Part shown: positions 27,923-36,779 of the stretch, in pieces | How positions within the stretch are numbered: position 1 is the first letter of the stretch | Layout: the number at the start of each line of letters is the position of its first letter | Virus record (IMG/VR): IMGVR_UViG_3300036830_000038 | Span: 1 to 48,501 of that record | Reading direction: 5' to 3' (one strand) | Source: a virus | DNA length: 48,501 nucleotides | The notes under the pieces: generated by a model | The model's database searches: none | The model's input: only the letters and a program-made list of their open reading frames with translations | Told to the model about the DNA's origin: nothing | Position numbers and translations under genes: made by a program

Positions 27923-30532
27923 TTAATTATATCCTCTTAAGTGGCAATTAGCAGTAGATCCAGAACCATTCGCCGTAACACTAACCGTCGAACCACTTAC
28001 AAACAACGCTGCGATAGTTCTAGGATTTCCAGTTACGTCATTTGTACTATCTGCAGTACATGTCATTCCTAAGAATGTACTGACGGAGTGAGGAATAGTT
28101 ACGGTAGTTGGTACGTTATCATTCAACGCTCCAGTTTCAAAGTCTTCGTCATAGATAGTAATAGACGAACCTCCGGATAACGTTGCAGATGTCGTTTGAT
28201 AAAAACCACTTCCTGAGGATGTTAGTATAGGAGCGGTACTAGGACAGTTTGTGCCTGCGCAATCAAAACTATTACCGGAAGTATGCGTCGTATTAATCGC
28301 GATCCACTTCATTTGCATTGCGCCTTGCTTATCCCCTGAAGTTCCTCCGTTTACATCAAGAACCGCCGTAGAATCGCGCGTCAAGCTAGTATCCGCAGTC
28401 CCCTGTCCGAAACTAGAATTCCATCCCAATCCAATATTTTGCGGCATATCAATACCCGGACCTGGTTCGCCAAAAATCAGATAAGGATAAGCGTCACCAC
28501 CAGTGCAAGGATCTCCAGAATGATCATAGTAAATAGCTGGATACCATGTAGAGCCACTAAAATCCAGACGGTATCCAAAAGCCGCACACGTTCCGTCTGT
28601 TAGATTATCAACCCCCCACCACGCGTAATCTGCAGCGTGTTGGAATTGAATCATTTGCGGCGCACCATTCGCATCATTTGGCGCACTATACCAATTCGTC
28701 TGCTGCAGATTTGGGCAACCATCACCATGGCCGCACTGCGTCTTCAATTGGAGATAATTCAGCAAAGTTGCGTTCGCATCTTGTGCGATTACCTGATTGC
28801 CTTGATCTGAAAAATGAGGCGGATTAGCCGGTTGCGTCATCTGATTCAGAGAGTTAATCTGCGAAGCCGCATCTACCAGATAATCCCAATATTGATTTCG
28901 AAAATAAACCGCAACTGAAGACAATGCACTTGTTGTATTAACAGAAAGAGTTAAAGTTGTCGAACCGCTATTTGCACACGATGGAGAACAGGCTGTGATG
29001 TAAGTATTACTAGGAATACCAGCTCCAATAACTTCTTGATAAAGAGCTGAACTTGTTCCATCAGCGACAACTAATGAATTGCTACCAGATGAAGCTGTTC
29101 CGGTAGTAGCTTCAACATAACCACCTTTTCCTTGTGCTTTTGTCCAGAGATTTAGTTGTTGAAAAGCCTGGTAAAAGGAATTGTCGTTGCAAGCACCCCC
29201 GTCTGAGGCATGAGAATTGGCTGGATTAGTAAGCATTGCTGCTTGCATTCCATCTGCGTGGGTAAGAGCCCAAAGTTTTTGATACCCAACTTCTAGACTA
29301 GGGAGTGCTGAGAGAGCGCAACCTCCGTTTATAACTAGATCATCATATCCAGCAAGTAAGAATAAATAACCAGGATTGCCAGTGATAACAGTTGAAAGAG
29401 GATGAATCGTTGCGTTGTAGAAGGTAGTTAGATCAGAAATCGTTTCACCACTTGTAGTGTTGAATGCTGACACTGTTCCATGGCCACTGAAATATGGCTT
29501 GTTTGCCATGATAAGAGGCCAATTGTAAGTTGCATTGATCAGCGCACCACCTGTTCCGGTTCCCGTTACAGTAGATGCAATTTCAAATTGAGTAGAAGAT
29601 AATCCGGTCGAAAGAACTTGAGCGTAATAAGGATTTCCAACCAATGCTGAAGGATCAAATCCACTACAGCAAAATCCAACCCAATTGCCAACTTTGAAAT
29701 TATTTAGCGCCGTGATGATACAAACAGTACCGTCGCAGTTTGCAGCCGTTGCAGGAGGAATTGTGATTCCTGATGTAGTGCTCGATAATCCACGACTATC
29801 AGTTAGTACAAAGTAATTTACATTCGGAGGATTAGGAGGAACGATTCCGCCAGAGACAGATACGTTGATGTTACCAGCAGAAGGATTAGTCCAAGATGCA
29901 CTATTTGCATCTTGAAAATTAGCTGGAGAAGGTGTATGAAGATCAACTCCATTTACTTGTATAGTCGCGCCACTAGGAACTCCGTTGTAACAAGCCCAGG
30001 CAGATCCGTCATAGTATCGTTGGCACATAGATGTTACATTCCAATATGTGCCGCCGGGGACTAAGGCTGTGGTTGCTTCAGAGTCTGAATATCCATAAGA
30101 CCCAGCAGAAGCGGGGAATTTAGGCACAGGGATAATTGGAATTAGCGCGGAAGAAAGATTCAACGTCGAAAGAGTTCCAGTGCTGAAGTTATACACTCCA
30201 CAAGGTGCTGTCGCATTTGGACAGACAGAGATTCTCCACGTACTCCCCCCAGGAGACACAACTCCATTTTGATACGCAGAGAAACTTAGAGCTGCGGAAC
30301 TATTCATTAATCCTTTTTGATTCAAAACCGTAGGATCAAGAGGAGTTCCGTTGATGTTATATACATTAATGTTAGGATTGTTAGGACTTGGGATAAACTC
30401 TAACTTCCATGATCCATTATTCCAAGCTTGGCTAGAAGAATCAGTTACTGTAGCAGTAACCGCTGTTGTTTGAGCATAGGCGATGTTTAAACCAAGCCCA
30501 AGTATAAATAAAATTCCCCAAATTCTTTTCAT
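27923..30532 (-). CDS. Secreted-type SGNH/GDSL hydrolase, putative receptor-binding/host-surface protein, 869 aa
   Basis: An N-terminal signal peptide (MKRIWGILFILGLGLNIAYA, residues 1-20) precedes an N-terminal beta domain (about 25-135) and a linker. Then SGNH-hydrolase elements appear: LTDSRG (243-248, block I Ser), GYDD (395-398, block III) and PPHFSDQG (571-578, block V His). Long insertions (about 255-340, 478-545) interrupt the fold. The C-terminal 300 residues are Ser/Thr/Gly-rich beta structure. SGNH enzymes deacetylate sugars or cleave esters. It ends the late operon, the usual place of tail-fibre genes, with AGGAGAAAGAC upstream of ATG. A Sec signal on a phage tail protein is unusual; it may instead be a released enzyme. 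Confidence 0.7.
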   Translation of the reverse strand: MKRIWGILFILGLGLNIAYAQTTAVTATVTDSSSQAWNNGSWKLEFIPSPNNPNINVYNINGTPLDPTVLNQKGLMNSSAALSFSAYQNGVVSPGGSTWRISVCPNATAPCGVYNFSTGTLSTLNLSSALIPIIPVPKFPASAGSYGYSDSEATTALVPGGTYWNVTSMCQRYYDGSAWACYNGVPSGATIQVNGVDLHTPSPANFQDANSASWTNPSAGNINVSVSGGIVPPNPPNVNYFVLTDSRGLSSTTSGITIPPATAANCDGTVCIITALNNFKVGNWVGFCCSGFDPSALVGNPYYAQVLSTGLSSTQFEIASTVTGTGTGGALINATYNWPLIMANKPYFSGHGTVSAFNTTSGETISDLTTFYNATIHPLSTVITGNPGYLFLLAGYDDLVINGGCALSALPSLEVGYQKLWALTHADGMQAAMLTNPANSHASDGGACNDNSFYQAFQQLNLWTKAQGKGGYVEATTGTASSGSNSLVVADGTSSALYQEVIGAGIPSNTYITACSPSCANSGSTTLTLSVNTTSALSSVAVYFRNQYWDYLVDAASQINSLNQMTQPANPPHFSDQGNQVIAQDANATLLNYLQLKTQCGHGDGCPNLQQTNWYSAPNDANGAPQMIQFQHAADYAWWGVDNLTDGTCAAFGYRLDFSGSTWYPAIYYDHSGDPCTGGDAYPYLIFGEPGPGIDMPQNIGLGWNSSFGQGTADTSLTRDSTAVLDVNGGTSGDKQGAMQMKWIAINTTHTSGNSFDCAGTNCPSTAPILTSSGSGFYQTTSATLSGGSSITIYDEDFETGALNDNVPTTVTIPHSVSTFLGMTCTADSTNDVTGNPRTIAALFVSGSTVSVTANGSGSTANCHLRGYN

Positions 30533-30541
30533 GTCTTTCTC

Positions 30542-30643
30542 CTACAATCCAGGTAGTAAAGCTTCTGGCTGAAACCACCACGCCCATTCGAAGCATGGGA
30601 ACTGTTCCCAGGTATCAAAATGTGCATATCCCATCATTTTCAT
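30542..30643 (-). CDS. Small Trp-rich peptide, 33 aa
   Basis: The ORF overlaps the ATP-grasp gene stop by ATGA and ends eight bases before the Shine-Dalgarno of the SGNH gene. The product has four Trp and several Phe/Pro (WAWWFQPEALLP), with no homology known. Coupling supports translation; a chance ORF cannot be excluded. Confidence 0.4.
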   Translation of the reverse strand: MKMMGYAHFDTWEQFPCFEWAWWFQPEALLPGL

Positions 30644-31944
30644 AACCATCCCCATTCTTCGAGTTGTGTGTACCGCGCTAGAGTAGATTTGTGGATATCT
30701 GTACGATACTGGGCATTAGGGATTTGAATATCTAACATTCTTCCCTCAAGCTGTGCGAAAGCGGATTCGATAGAGTGCCCGGCGCTAAGTACAGCTCCGA
30801 TATATCCATAGTTTCCACTTGTCACTAACTCTTTCTTCTCTACCATCGCATCGAAAAGATACATCTCACAAAGCTGTGCTAAATCCTTCGGATCTATTCC
30901 TTGAATTGGTATACCCTTTGTCTTAGGTATCTTTATCTCCGTCGGATAAGGTGGGATAGTAATCGTAATAGCAGCCCCAAAACTACCAGAACCCCACTTA
31001 ATAGAAGGAGACTTGCCACTGGCGATGTCAAAGAGTAACTCGCCGTAGCCAGAGCCATACATAGTAGCAATAGTAGGACAGCACAAGTAGCCAAACCGCG
31101 GCGTCCATTCAAGAGCATAGACTTTACTCTCCGTTACGATCGTATTTAAATCAATGATTCCTCTGAAGCCGAATTCTTTTAACATCGGCTTAGCCTTAGC
31201 TAATCCTTCTTTGTAAATCATCATATCTTCATTCATCGCGAAGATAAGATTCCCTGCACAACCTGTATTCGGGCCTTTGTTATCGTTCATAAACTTCTTC
31301 TCTTCCAATGTTCCTGTGATGAGATAGAAGTCTTCTCCATTGAAAAAAGCCTCAGTTCCAATCTCAGTTCCTTTGACTACTTCCTGAAGAATAAACGGAG
31401 CATTCTTTGCCGCCGCCCAGACTTTATCAATAAACTTCAACATATCTTCTGCGCTTTTTGCAACGTAGGTTGTAGCTGTGTCTTGCGTCTGTCCACCTGC
31501 GGTAAAGGGTTTAAAAACATACGCACGATCAAATTTCTTAATAAAAGGCTTCGCTTCTGCTGCGGTATTAAACCTTTCATACGGTGGAACGTTAATCCCG
31601 CACTTCTCCATCATCTCTATCCCAAACTCTCGATCATCTTCGAGCATATGCTCAAGTTCACCATCTCCCAACGTAGCTGTTTGGCTCCTCGAATGATCTG
31701 CGAGTTTAGCTCGTCCTGTTAAATCAAAAAGAGACAAATCATACTTCTCGTAGTTAGGAAACCCATAACCTTGTAAATGCCTCCGTTGATCTATCGAAGT
31801 CATCTTAGGGGGCGGAATAAGCCCCCTAAGAACGTCTTCGTATTTATCATCTGAAAGAAAGTAATCCACATCATGTCCTTCAGCTAACAGCCGTAAGACC
31901 CACCATGCACCCATTGCTGTATACGAAGACAAGGCAATTTTCAT
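30640..31944 (-). CDS. PurD-like ATP-grasp ligase, 434 aa
   Basis: ATP-grasp features: the first Rossmann-like part (MKIALSSYTAMGAW), VFKP (143-146, K145 for ATP), LQEVVKGTEIGTEAF (186-200), GPNTG (224-228), IDLN (264-267) and LEWTPRFG (278-285), then YRTDI near residue 413. GPNTG, RFG and YRTDI are the hallmarks of GAR synthetase (PurD), but the Mg-binding Asn of EFNxRFG is Thr here (EWTPRFG). No other purine genes are present, so a ligase that joins an amino acid or peptide to another substrate is as likely as PurD activity. It lies in the virion operon between ejection proteins and the SGNH gene, with AAAGGAA upstream of ATG. Confidence 0.75.
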   Translation of the reverse strand: MKIALSSYTAMGAWWVLRLLAEGHDVDYFLSDDKYEDVLRGLIPPPKMTSIDQRRHLQGYGFPNYEKYDLSLFDLTGRAKLADHSRSQTATLGDGELEHMLEDDREFGIEMMEKCGINVPPYERFNTAAEAKPFIKKFDRAYVFKPFTAGGQTQDTATTYVAKSAEDMLKFIDKVWAAAKNAPFILQEVVKGTEIGTEAFFNGEDFYLITGTLEEKKFMNDNKGPNTGCAGNLIFAMNEDMMIYKEGLAKAKPMLKEFGFRGIIDLNTIVTESKVYALEWTPRFGYLCCPTIATMYGSGYGELLFDIASGKSPSIKWGSGSFGAAITITIPPYPTEIKIPKTKGIPIQGIDPKDLAQLCEMYLFDAMVEKKELVTSGNYGYIGAVLSAGHSIESAFAQLEGRMLDIQIPNAQYRTDIHKSTLARYTQLEEWGWL

Positions 31945-31971
31945 CTGAGTTCCTTTGGTTAGTTTTATTTA

Positions 31972-32133
31972 CTACTTACCTTGATGAGAAACCTTCTCGC
32001 AAATAGGATCACATTTCGAATCCCCAGACTTCATTGGACCCTGATGCATTCCTGTTCCAGCTTGTCCTGCAGAGATACGTTCCTGTTGTCTTTTCGCTTG
32101 TTCCATGGTAAGAGTTGCGTCTTGTCCTGACAT
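31972..32133 (-). CDS. Small hypothetical protein, 53 aa
   Basis: The ORF starts at an ATG directly after the stop of the 629-aa gene (TAAATG), with AAGGAG upstream. The product is Gln/Lys/Gly rich, with two Cys near the C-terminus (CDPICEK). It could be a metal-binding or small virion component. No homology is recognised. Confidence 0.5.
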   Translation of the reverse strand: MSGQDATLTMEQAKRQQERISAGQAGTGMHQGPMKSGDSKCDPICEKVSHQGK

Positions 32134-34023
32134 TTACCTTCTCCTTATTCTTGGGATTCTCCCAGTTGAGCTTCCCGATTCTTTCTTAGTCGGGAAGAAG
32201 TGATGTGAAAGTGGTTTGCCAGCCACAGGGATTAATTGAGTTAAGTCACGTCCTAAAGGAGCAAGAGACTTTCCTCTCGCTGCGTTGATTAAATCTTCAG
32301 AATCTTGCACTCCCATGCCTATCATTGGGCCAACTACAGCATTTGCGAGTCTATTACCTTTGATCGCGCTGTAGTAGTTTAGAGCTGCGCCTGTTGCGCC
32401 GATATGTGCAATCATGTCGATGTAGGTTTCGAAAAACGCACCAGCGCCATTCTGGCCAGAGAGATTTGAATAGTCTTTCTTAATCTCTGCTTCAGCTTGC
32501 TGAGGAGAGCCAGTTCTAAGCAAGAGCTCAGCACTCTTAAGCATAGGAGCTACAGCAGGAAAGAGTATTCCAAGAGTTGCGGCGTACTGCGCGATTCCTT
32601 TAATATCTCCTGCTTTGAATTGTTTAATAAGCTCTCGTCTAAGAAATGACGTTTCGGAGGAAATAAAACCATGATACATGGATGCACTTCTATGGAAAAA
32701 ATTCTTATTAGACCACATTGCCCGATCAAGACTTTTGTCGAAGAAGAATCTGTTGTTGACATAGTGATAAACTCCTTTCTGTAGCTGTTCTGGATTAAGC
32801 GTCCCGCCTTGTTGTTTTACCTCATTAAAGTCTATCCCCATCTCTGCCAACTCTGCGAGGGATCTTTTATCCCCATTCATTGCATTATGAGCCCAGAAGA
32901 TAGCAGAGTGATAGCCAACTGCACCAGCAGTTGCGAGTTGCTTTGAACGCATCCAGTTGAATCCAGGAGTGTGTATTACCTTCGAGATAATAGATGCCGC
33001 CGTGGGAGATTTCGTCCATTCGGCAACTTTTCCAGCTCTAGCTGAAAGTTCAGAGTGTAACACATCCCATTCTGTGTTAGTTAGAATCGAAGATGCTTCC
33101 ATAGTTTTCAACATGTTTGCTTTGTCCATCTGAAGCATGGCTTTGCCTACTGCTGAAAGTGGAGAAGACATTGGGATGTGAAAGTATTGTCCAATATGCG
33201 GAATTGCAACGAATGGAATCTGAACTGTGTGAAGAATTTTTAACGCCATTTGCTCAAGATCTGAAGGTTTGTGATACGTGGGATCAGTCTTGAGTCTCGG
33301 AATCTGATCAGATACTCCAGCTTTTTGCCTGAATTTATTCACAGTGTCAAAGGTTTTGTTCATATCTACCTTTGCACGGCTCTGCTCAGTCTCCGTTGAA
33401 CCTACTTTCATCAACTCTGTATCTCTAAGAGTGTTTGAGACAATATCCGAGACAACTCTTCCATTCATCTGAACTCTAGGATCAGGGTGCTCTAGCATAG
33501 AAGCTATGATAGGAGATATGTTTTGCATCTTATCTCCAACGCTTCCACTCAACGCGGCTAGGCGAGCTTGACCTTTGTTCTTCAAAGAAAGTTCTTTAAG
33601 AGTCAAATCTGCATTTCTCGAAATCCCCGTCTTAGGATCAATATCTTGATCCAAAAGCTTCTGTGTAGCCATCTGTATCGGATGTTGTCTTCCCACTGCG
33701 TGTTGGTGTATATCATCAACAGTAGAAGTTTTCAACGGTACAGCATTTCTCGCTGTATCATCTGCTTGGTGCCAATCAGTTACTGTTCTGAGATTCTTTG
33801 TATACTCATTCAAAGAAGTAGTTTTAACTCTATCATACTCCTGTAACATCGAATGCACAGCTTGTCCTTGTGGAGTGAGCTTTAACTCATTCTCTTTATT
33901 CCCTACAAGAGACAGCGCTTTTCTACCAACAGAAGAATCTTCTAGCGTTTGAGTAGTCTTGAGTCCTAGTTTCTCAAGTCCCTCCCCCGCTGCACTGGCT
34001 ATGTTATTAAGAAATCCGCCCAT
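32134..34023 (-). CDS. Putative internal virion/ejection protein, 629 aa
   Basis: A long, mostly helical, Gln/Lys-rich protein with a Gly/Ala-rich amphipathic start (MGGFLNNIASAAGEG), typical of proteins ejected with DNA. The middle has several hydrophobic helices (AQYAATLGILFPAVAPML; AYHIGATGAALNYY-like region near 560), which could insert into the host envelope. The basic C-terminus ends in RIPRIRRR. It starts at ATG 34023, overlapping the upstream stop (TAATG). It is one of three large consecutive genes that together fit the internal core of podoviruses. No peptidoglycan-hydrolase motif is clear. Confidence 0.6.
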   Translation of the reverse strand: MGGFLNNIASAAGEGLEKLGLKTTQTLEDSSVGRKALSLVGNKENELKLTPQGQAVHSMLQEYDRVKTTSLNEYTKNLRTVTDWHQADDTARNAVPLKTSTVDDIHQHAVGRQHPIQMATQKLLDQDIDPKTGISRNADLTLKELSLKNKGQARLAALSGSVGDKMQNISPIIASMLEHPDPRVQMNGRVVSDIVSNTLRDTELMKVGSTETEQSRAKVDMNKTFDTVNKFRQKAGVSDQIPRLKTDPTYHKPSDLEQMALKILHTVQIPFVAIPHIGQYFHIPMSSPLSAVGKAMLQMDKANMLKTMEASSILTNTEWDVLHSELSARAGKVAEWTKSPTAASIISKVIHTPGFNWMRSKQLATAGAVGYHSAIFWAHNAMNGDKRSLAELAEMGIDFNEVKQQGGTLNPEQLQKGVYHYVNNRFFFDKSLDRAMWSNKNFFHRSASMYHGFISSETSFLRRELIKQFKAGDIKGIAQYAATLGILFPAVAPMLKSAELLLRTGSPQQAEAEIKKDYSNLSGQNGAGAFFETYIDMIAHIGATGAALNYYSAIKGNRLANAVVGPMIGMGVQDSEDLINAARGKSLAPLGRDLTQLIPVAGKPLSHHFFPTKKESGSSTGRIPRIRRR

Positions 34024-36779
34024 TAGAATGGTATCCTTTCTCTATCGCCAGTTTGAGTCATTACTTCAGTGATGCGATCACCGATATCTTTGATGTTATG
34101 CTGAGAAGACATATCTTTCGGGCCGGTCTTGTATTCTTCCAATCTACGTTTAGAAAGAAGTGAATACGCAGTCATTGCGTTCTTCAACGCTTTCGGATTA
34201 GTAGAGAACATGTCTTTGAGATTCTTCTGCTCTTGCACCATCTTCTCACGAAGTAGTTGCATCTGCCAACGTGTGGATTGGAACATCTTCTCATTACTAC
34301 TGCGAAAGATATTTGATTCCTTCGGCCATCTTCCAGAGTCGAGGAAATTATCCATGTGGTTATACATAGCTTTCGCGAAGTATTCTAGTTGCGGTTCCGA
34401 AGGCTCTTTCCCGTTCATATACTTCTGAACCTTCATCGTAGAAACAAGCCTATTCTCTAACTCCTTCGCGAACTCCTTCGGCATCTTATCCGTGTAGTTA
34501 TACATGAACGCCAGAAAGTTAGGATCTTGTTTCCCTTCAAAACTGTTTTGAGATTCGAAGTAAATCTTGGCATCACGTAATGCCTGAGGGTAGAAGTGTT
34601 GTGAGAGGTCTGAGACAAAGTCTTTATCCTCCATATCTTCGAAGTATTCAGAAAGTTTCTGTCCATTTTCCTTAGCTTTCGAAGCTACGTTTTTGAAATA
34701 AGATTTAGTCTCCGCGGGTAAAGCCTTGAGAGAAGCGGAAGAACCGTACTTATCTTCTTTTCTTGAAGCTTGAATCTTTCCTTCATCTACTTCAGTCTTT
34801 GAAACTTTCGATCTCTTAGCTGCGTTTGTTGCTTCCCTAACCGGATCATCTCCAAGTACAGTCTCTGCCTTCTCTGCGGCTTTCTGTGCATCCTTCGCCA
34901 TCATCTTTGCAGCTATTGCATCAACCTGCTCAGGCTTTATCATCTGCAAAGCTGAGGGATTATCTTTGCTAATCTGAGCGAGGACTTTAGATCTGTAAAG
35001 ATCCATAGAACTTTTCGCAGGGAGACTCTTAGAATTCTTTACTGTGCTGCTGGCTGTAGATTCCTTCATCCCATCTGAATGGGTATTAATCTCTTTTCCC
35101 GCATCATCAATCAACTTCTCAATTCTCGAACCTAAGAACTTAGACTCTTCGTCAGTAAGATTCGAGAGTTTTTTATCCCCGATAAGACTTCGTACAAACT
35201 TAGCCGAGCTGAGAACTGGCGCCCATCTTGCAGGATCATCTTTAAGCAAAGATTGTTCATATTCTCTAACCTGATCTCTACTCCAGTTACCGTGTTCGAC
35301 ATTTTGCATGTTTTCGATGTGTCTGAGGGAGTCACTGAAGATAGCTCGCTGTCCTGTAATGCCCGCAACTGTAAGGTTGTTTGCGATTTCTTTTTTGTGA
35401 TCTTCATATATCTCCGGTCCTGTAGCAGGACGCTTGCCTTCAGCGGCTAGGTCTAGCGTGTCTTGTCTACTCTTTAACTTATCCAAGAGAGCGGAGTTTG
35501 ATTCGGGGACTACGTTTATTAACTTTTTTAAACCCAAACCTCCTACGTCAAAAAGTCCGTGAAAGACGGTAAAACCTACAGCATCTCTCCACGCTTGTGC
35601 TTTGTCATCTTGTCTACGAGTAGCTTTGCCATAAGCTAGACCTTCAGCTCCTGCCATGAGATAACCATAAGTACGTTTACCGAGAGGAGTTTTGAGTAAT
35701 TCCTCCGTTACATTTGTACTCTTAGCCGCCGCTCCAGCTCCTCCAGTGGTTAAACCCATAGCTACATATACAGGAAGCTGTGCAGCTTGTTCTGCTACGA
35801 AAGACGTAGCGTGCTCAGACCAACCTTCATGGTTTGGTAAAGCTTCAGACCAGAAGTCATTCTTATCTGATTTGTATGAAGCTCCTTGGGATACAAGTCC
35901 GCGGTCATGATGAACTCCGGAGACGAAGTTGTGAATATCTTTCGCTGTATCTATCCAACTACGATTTTGATTTTGTTTGATTTGATCTGTGGTCAGAGTC
36001 TTATCTACAGCGTGTGCGCGTTTATACAACGCCATTGAGTTATCAAGAACGTTCCCGACCATATCAGTGACATAACCATAAGCTCTATCTGTCTCTGCCG
36101 CTCCGGTATGAAATCCATTCTTCAATCCATGCATAATCGAAGAGTTGTATGAATCTTCTAGGTTATATTTCAACGCTTCACTATACGCTTGTTTATCCCA
36201 CAACTCCTTATCCATAGGAGCGATTCCCATTTTCGCGTACATCGGAGCGATCATTTTCTTATAGTAATTATCTGCAACTTTACCCATTTCTTCATTAGAA
36301 TAATGTCCATTTGCAGCCTGAGCTGCTACAGTTTTCCATCTATGCAACGAATTAGCTAATCCGTCATAAGGATTAGCTAATCTATACGGATTCAGATTCG
36401 TATCCGAAAGCGCCTTGATCTTATCTGCTTTATTCAACGAATCAATTGATTTATACCTATCCGCAATCTTCTGTTCCTTATCCAACGTATCTTTCTCGTT
36501 AAGTACAAACTTCAACGGAGAATCAGCGTTTGGACGAGAAGATCCTGTTCCAACTCCACCACCTATCGGTAATGCTGAATCATGCGTATCTGAATTAGGC
36601 CGCGCAGGAGCTAGAGGTTTCTCTATTCCCATCTCTGGGGGCGGCACATAATCTCTTGCCCAATCGTGTGAATGATCACTACTCGTCGGAATCGTCTGAG
36701 TCTGGCTCGACTTCATCGTCATTGAGCTGGTTGAGATAGGTATCTGCGCTGTCGAGGGTTCCTGATTTTCCTGTGCCAT
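34023..36779 (-). CDS. Putative internal virion protein, 918 aa
   Basis: The largest protein here; highly charged and helical, with an N-terminal disordered stretch (Ser/Thr/Pro rich, residues 1-60). A central region (about 330-380) has Gly/Ala/Val hydrophobic segments (VAMGLTTGGAGAAAKS). Long coiled-coil-like parts are at 560-900. Its size and place after the tail adaptor fit an ejection or core protein. The ATG at 36779 is 101 bases inside the upstream gene, and GGAGGAG is about 12 bases before it. A later start at residue 20 has no better Shine-Dalgarno. Confidence 0.6.
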   Translation of the reverse strand: MAQENQEPSTAQIPISTSSMTMKSSQTQTIPTSSDHSHDWARDYVPPPEMGIEKPLAPARPNSDTHDSALPIGGGVGTGSSRPNADSPLKFVLNEKDTLDKEQKIADRYKSIDSLNKADKIKALSDTNLNPYRLANPYDGLANSLHRWKTVAAQAANGHYSNEEMGKVADNYYKKMIAPMYAKMGIAPMDKELWDKQAYSEALKYNLEDSYNSSIMHGLKNGFHTGAAETDRAYGYVTDMVGNVLDNSMALYKRAHAVDKTLTTDQIKQNQNRSWIDTAKDIHNFVSGVHHDRGLVSQGASYKSDKNDFWSEALPNHEGWSEHATSFVAEQAAQLPVYVAMGLTTGGAGAAAKSTNVTEELLKTPLGKRTYGYLMAGAEGLAYGKATRRQDDKAQAWRDAVGFTVFHGLFDVGGLGLKKLINVVPESNSALLDKLKSRQDTLDLAAEGKRPATGPEIYEDHKKEIANNLTVAGITGQRAIFSDSLRHIENMQNVEHGNWSRDQVREYEQSLLKDDPARWAPVLSSAKFVRSLIGDKKLSNLTDEESKFLGSRIEKLIDDAGKEINTHSDGMKESTASSTVKNSKSLPAKSSMDLYRSKVLAQISKDNPSALQMIKPEQVDAIAAKMMAKDAQKAAEKAETVLGDDPVREATNAAKRSKVSKTEVDEGKIQASRKEDKYGSSASLKALPAETKSYFKNVASKAKENGQKLSEYFEDMEDKDFVSDLSQHFYPQALRDAKIYFESQNSFEGKQDPNFLAFMYNYTDKMPKEFAKELENRLVSTMKVQKYMNGKEPSEPQLEYFAKAMYNHMDNFLDSGRWPKESNIFRSSNEKMFQSTRWQMQLLREKMVQEQKNLKDMFSTNPKALKNAMTAYSLLSKRRLEEYKTGPKDMSSQHNIKDIGDRITEVMTQTGDRERIPF

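Noticed and set aside
30640-31944. Phage-encoded purine biosynthesis from the PurD-like gene
   Set aside because: No other purine pathway gene is in the genome, and a key Mg-binding residue differs.
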